Shown here piece by piece: positions 6,196 through 6,379 of a DNA stretch of 6,379 bases. Source of the stretch: Thermoplasmatota archaeon (GTDB taxonomy: Archaea > Thermoplasmatota > E2 > DHVEG-1). The notes under the pieces were generated by a model that was given only the letters and a program-made list of their open reading frames with translations, was not told the DNA's origin and did no database searches. Positions within the stretch are counted from its first letter, which is position 1. The number at the start of each line of letters is the position of its first letter. The translations under genes and the position numbers were made by a program. The stretch spans positions 1-6,379 of the forward strand of contig JAHJFH010000019.1 of assembly GCA_018824925.1 (NCBI GenBank), read 5' to 3'.

Positions 6196-6205
6196 TAAAT
6201 TTATC
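6196..6205. promoter_or_regulatory. Shared A/T palindrome, candidate TATA region for divergent genes
   Basis: TAAATTTA (6196-6203) is palindromic. It lies about 45-55 bases before the ATG at 6150 on the - strand and about 70 bases before the ATG at 6275 on the + strand. A TATA box here would place the leftward start site near 6175. The assignment is tentative. Confidence 0.3.
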
Positions 6206-6242
6206 AATAAAGATACAGAAAATAAAAAAAAAGAAAAAAAAG

Positions 6243-6274
6243 GGTGGAATGTTCTAAAGTTCTGTGAGTCCACC
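6243..6274 (+). repeat. GGTGGA/TCCACC inverted repeat abutting a start codon
   Basis: GGTGGA (6243-6248) pairs with TCCACC (6269-6274) around a 20-base loop, and the right arm ends directly against the ATG at 6275. In RNA the stem could shade the start codon, and the loop holds GTGAG (6263-6267), the only ribosome-binding-like sequence. In DNA it could be an operator. Both readings are speculative, as a 6-bp stem is weak. Confidence 0.3.
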
Positions 6275-6379
6275 ATGGCAAATCGCAAAGATCCAAGTGA
6301 AGGATCCAAGCGGCCCAAAAGTAAGCTGCCTGTCAGGACCCATATCGCTAATACGGCATCGTTTGAGCTTAATGATACC
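6275..6379 (+). CDS. Partial CDS, N-terminus of unknown protein
   Basis: An open frame of 35 codons runs from ATG to the window edge, beginning MANRKDPSEGSKRPKSKL. The start is polar and strongly basic, with no signal peptide or membrane segment, and no family is recognisable. Codon use differs from the genes to the left: AAG, CTG, CGG and TCG appear, and GC content is higher. That may indicate a different origin, possibly a mobile-element gene or a nucleic-acid-binding protein, but 35 codons cannot show this. GTGAG lies 7 bases before the ATG. An A-rich tract (6219-6241) precedes it. Confidence 0.55.
   Translation, partial: MANRKDPSEGSKRPKSKLPVRTHIANTASFELNDT

Noticed and set aside
6290..6310. 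Direct repeat GATCCAAG within the partial CDS
   Set aside because: Two 8-base copies 5 bases apart in different frames of a coding sequence are readily explained by chance.

Overview
The window looks archaeal, probably euryarchaeal or Thermoplasmata-like. The reasons are A/T-rich TATA-like elements ahead of most genes, GGAGGTGA-type ribosome binding sites, poly-T tracts in place of classic GC-hairpin terminators, and compact genes for metal(loid) export and small membrane proteins. No marker gene settles the lineage, so this is an inference. No rRNA, tRNA, CRISPR array or complete mobile element is visible.

Left part (1 to about 3300). A leftward gene (134-547) encodes an unrecognised protein with one N-terminal membrane anchor. 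It diverges from a rightward copper-export operon: a CopA-type P1B ATPase with two HMA domains (694-3144), then a 47-residue YHS-domain protein (3153-3296) whose ribosome binding site contains the copA stop codon. The first copA HMA domain has no ATG, GTG or TTG start in frame. The only well-placed ATG (680) is one base out of frame across a G5T4 run, and an ACG at 694 is the other candidate. A 13-bp hairpin (76-118) lies beyond the leftward gene.

Right part (about 3430 to 6190). The genes here run leftward: a predicted two-helix membrane protein (start about 6150), an MFS transporter (4696-5871), and an ACR3-type arsenite exporter (3431-4486). The MFS gene ends in poly-T tracts, and acr3 appears to have its own promoter and a cluster of TTGAT/ATCAA half-sites. 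The annotated stop of the two-helix protein follows an A6 run. One more A would give it a charged helical tail that ends eight bases inside the MFS start, so the two genes were probably a translationally coupled pair. The acr3 gene and the copper operon converge at about 3297-3430.

Right edge (6190-6379). A short A-rich spacer leads to a partial rightward CDS (6275-) of unknown function.

Together the locus is a metal(loid)-efflux island: Cu(I) export with a small metal-binding partner, plus As(III) export and an MFS pump of unknown substrate. No ArsR, CsoR or CopT-type regulator is present. Two probable one-base losses in homopolymers (copA start, two-helix protein) suggest assembly consensus errors or real gene decay. 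The + strand of the left part is strongly C-rich and G-poor whichever way the genes point, unlike the right part.
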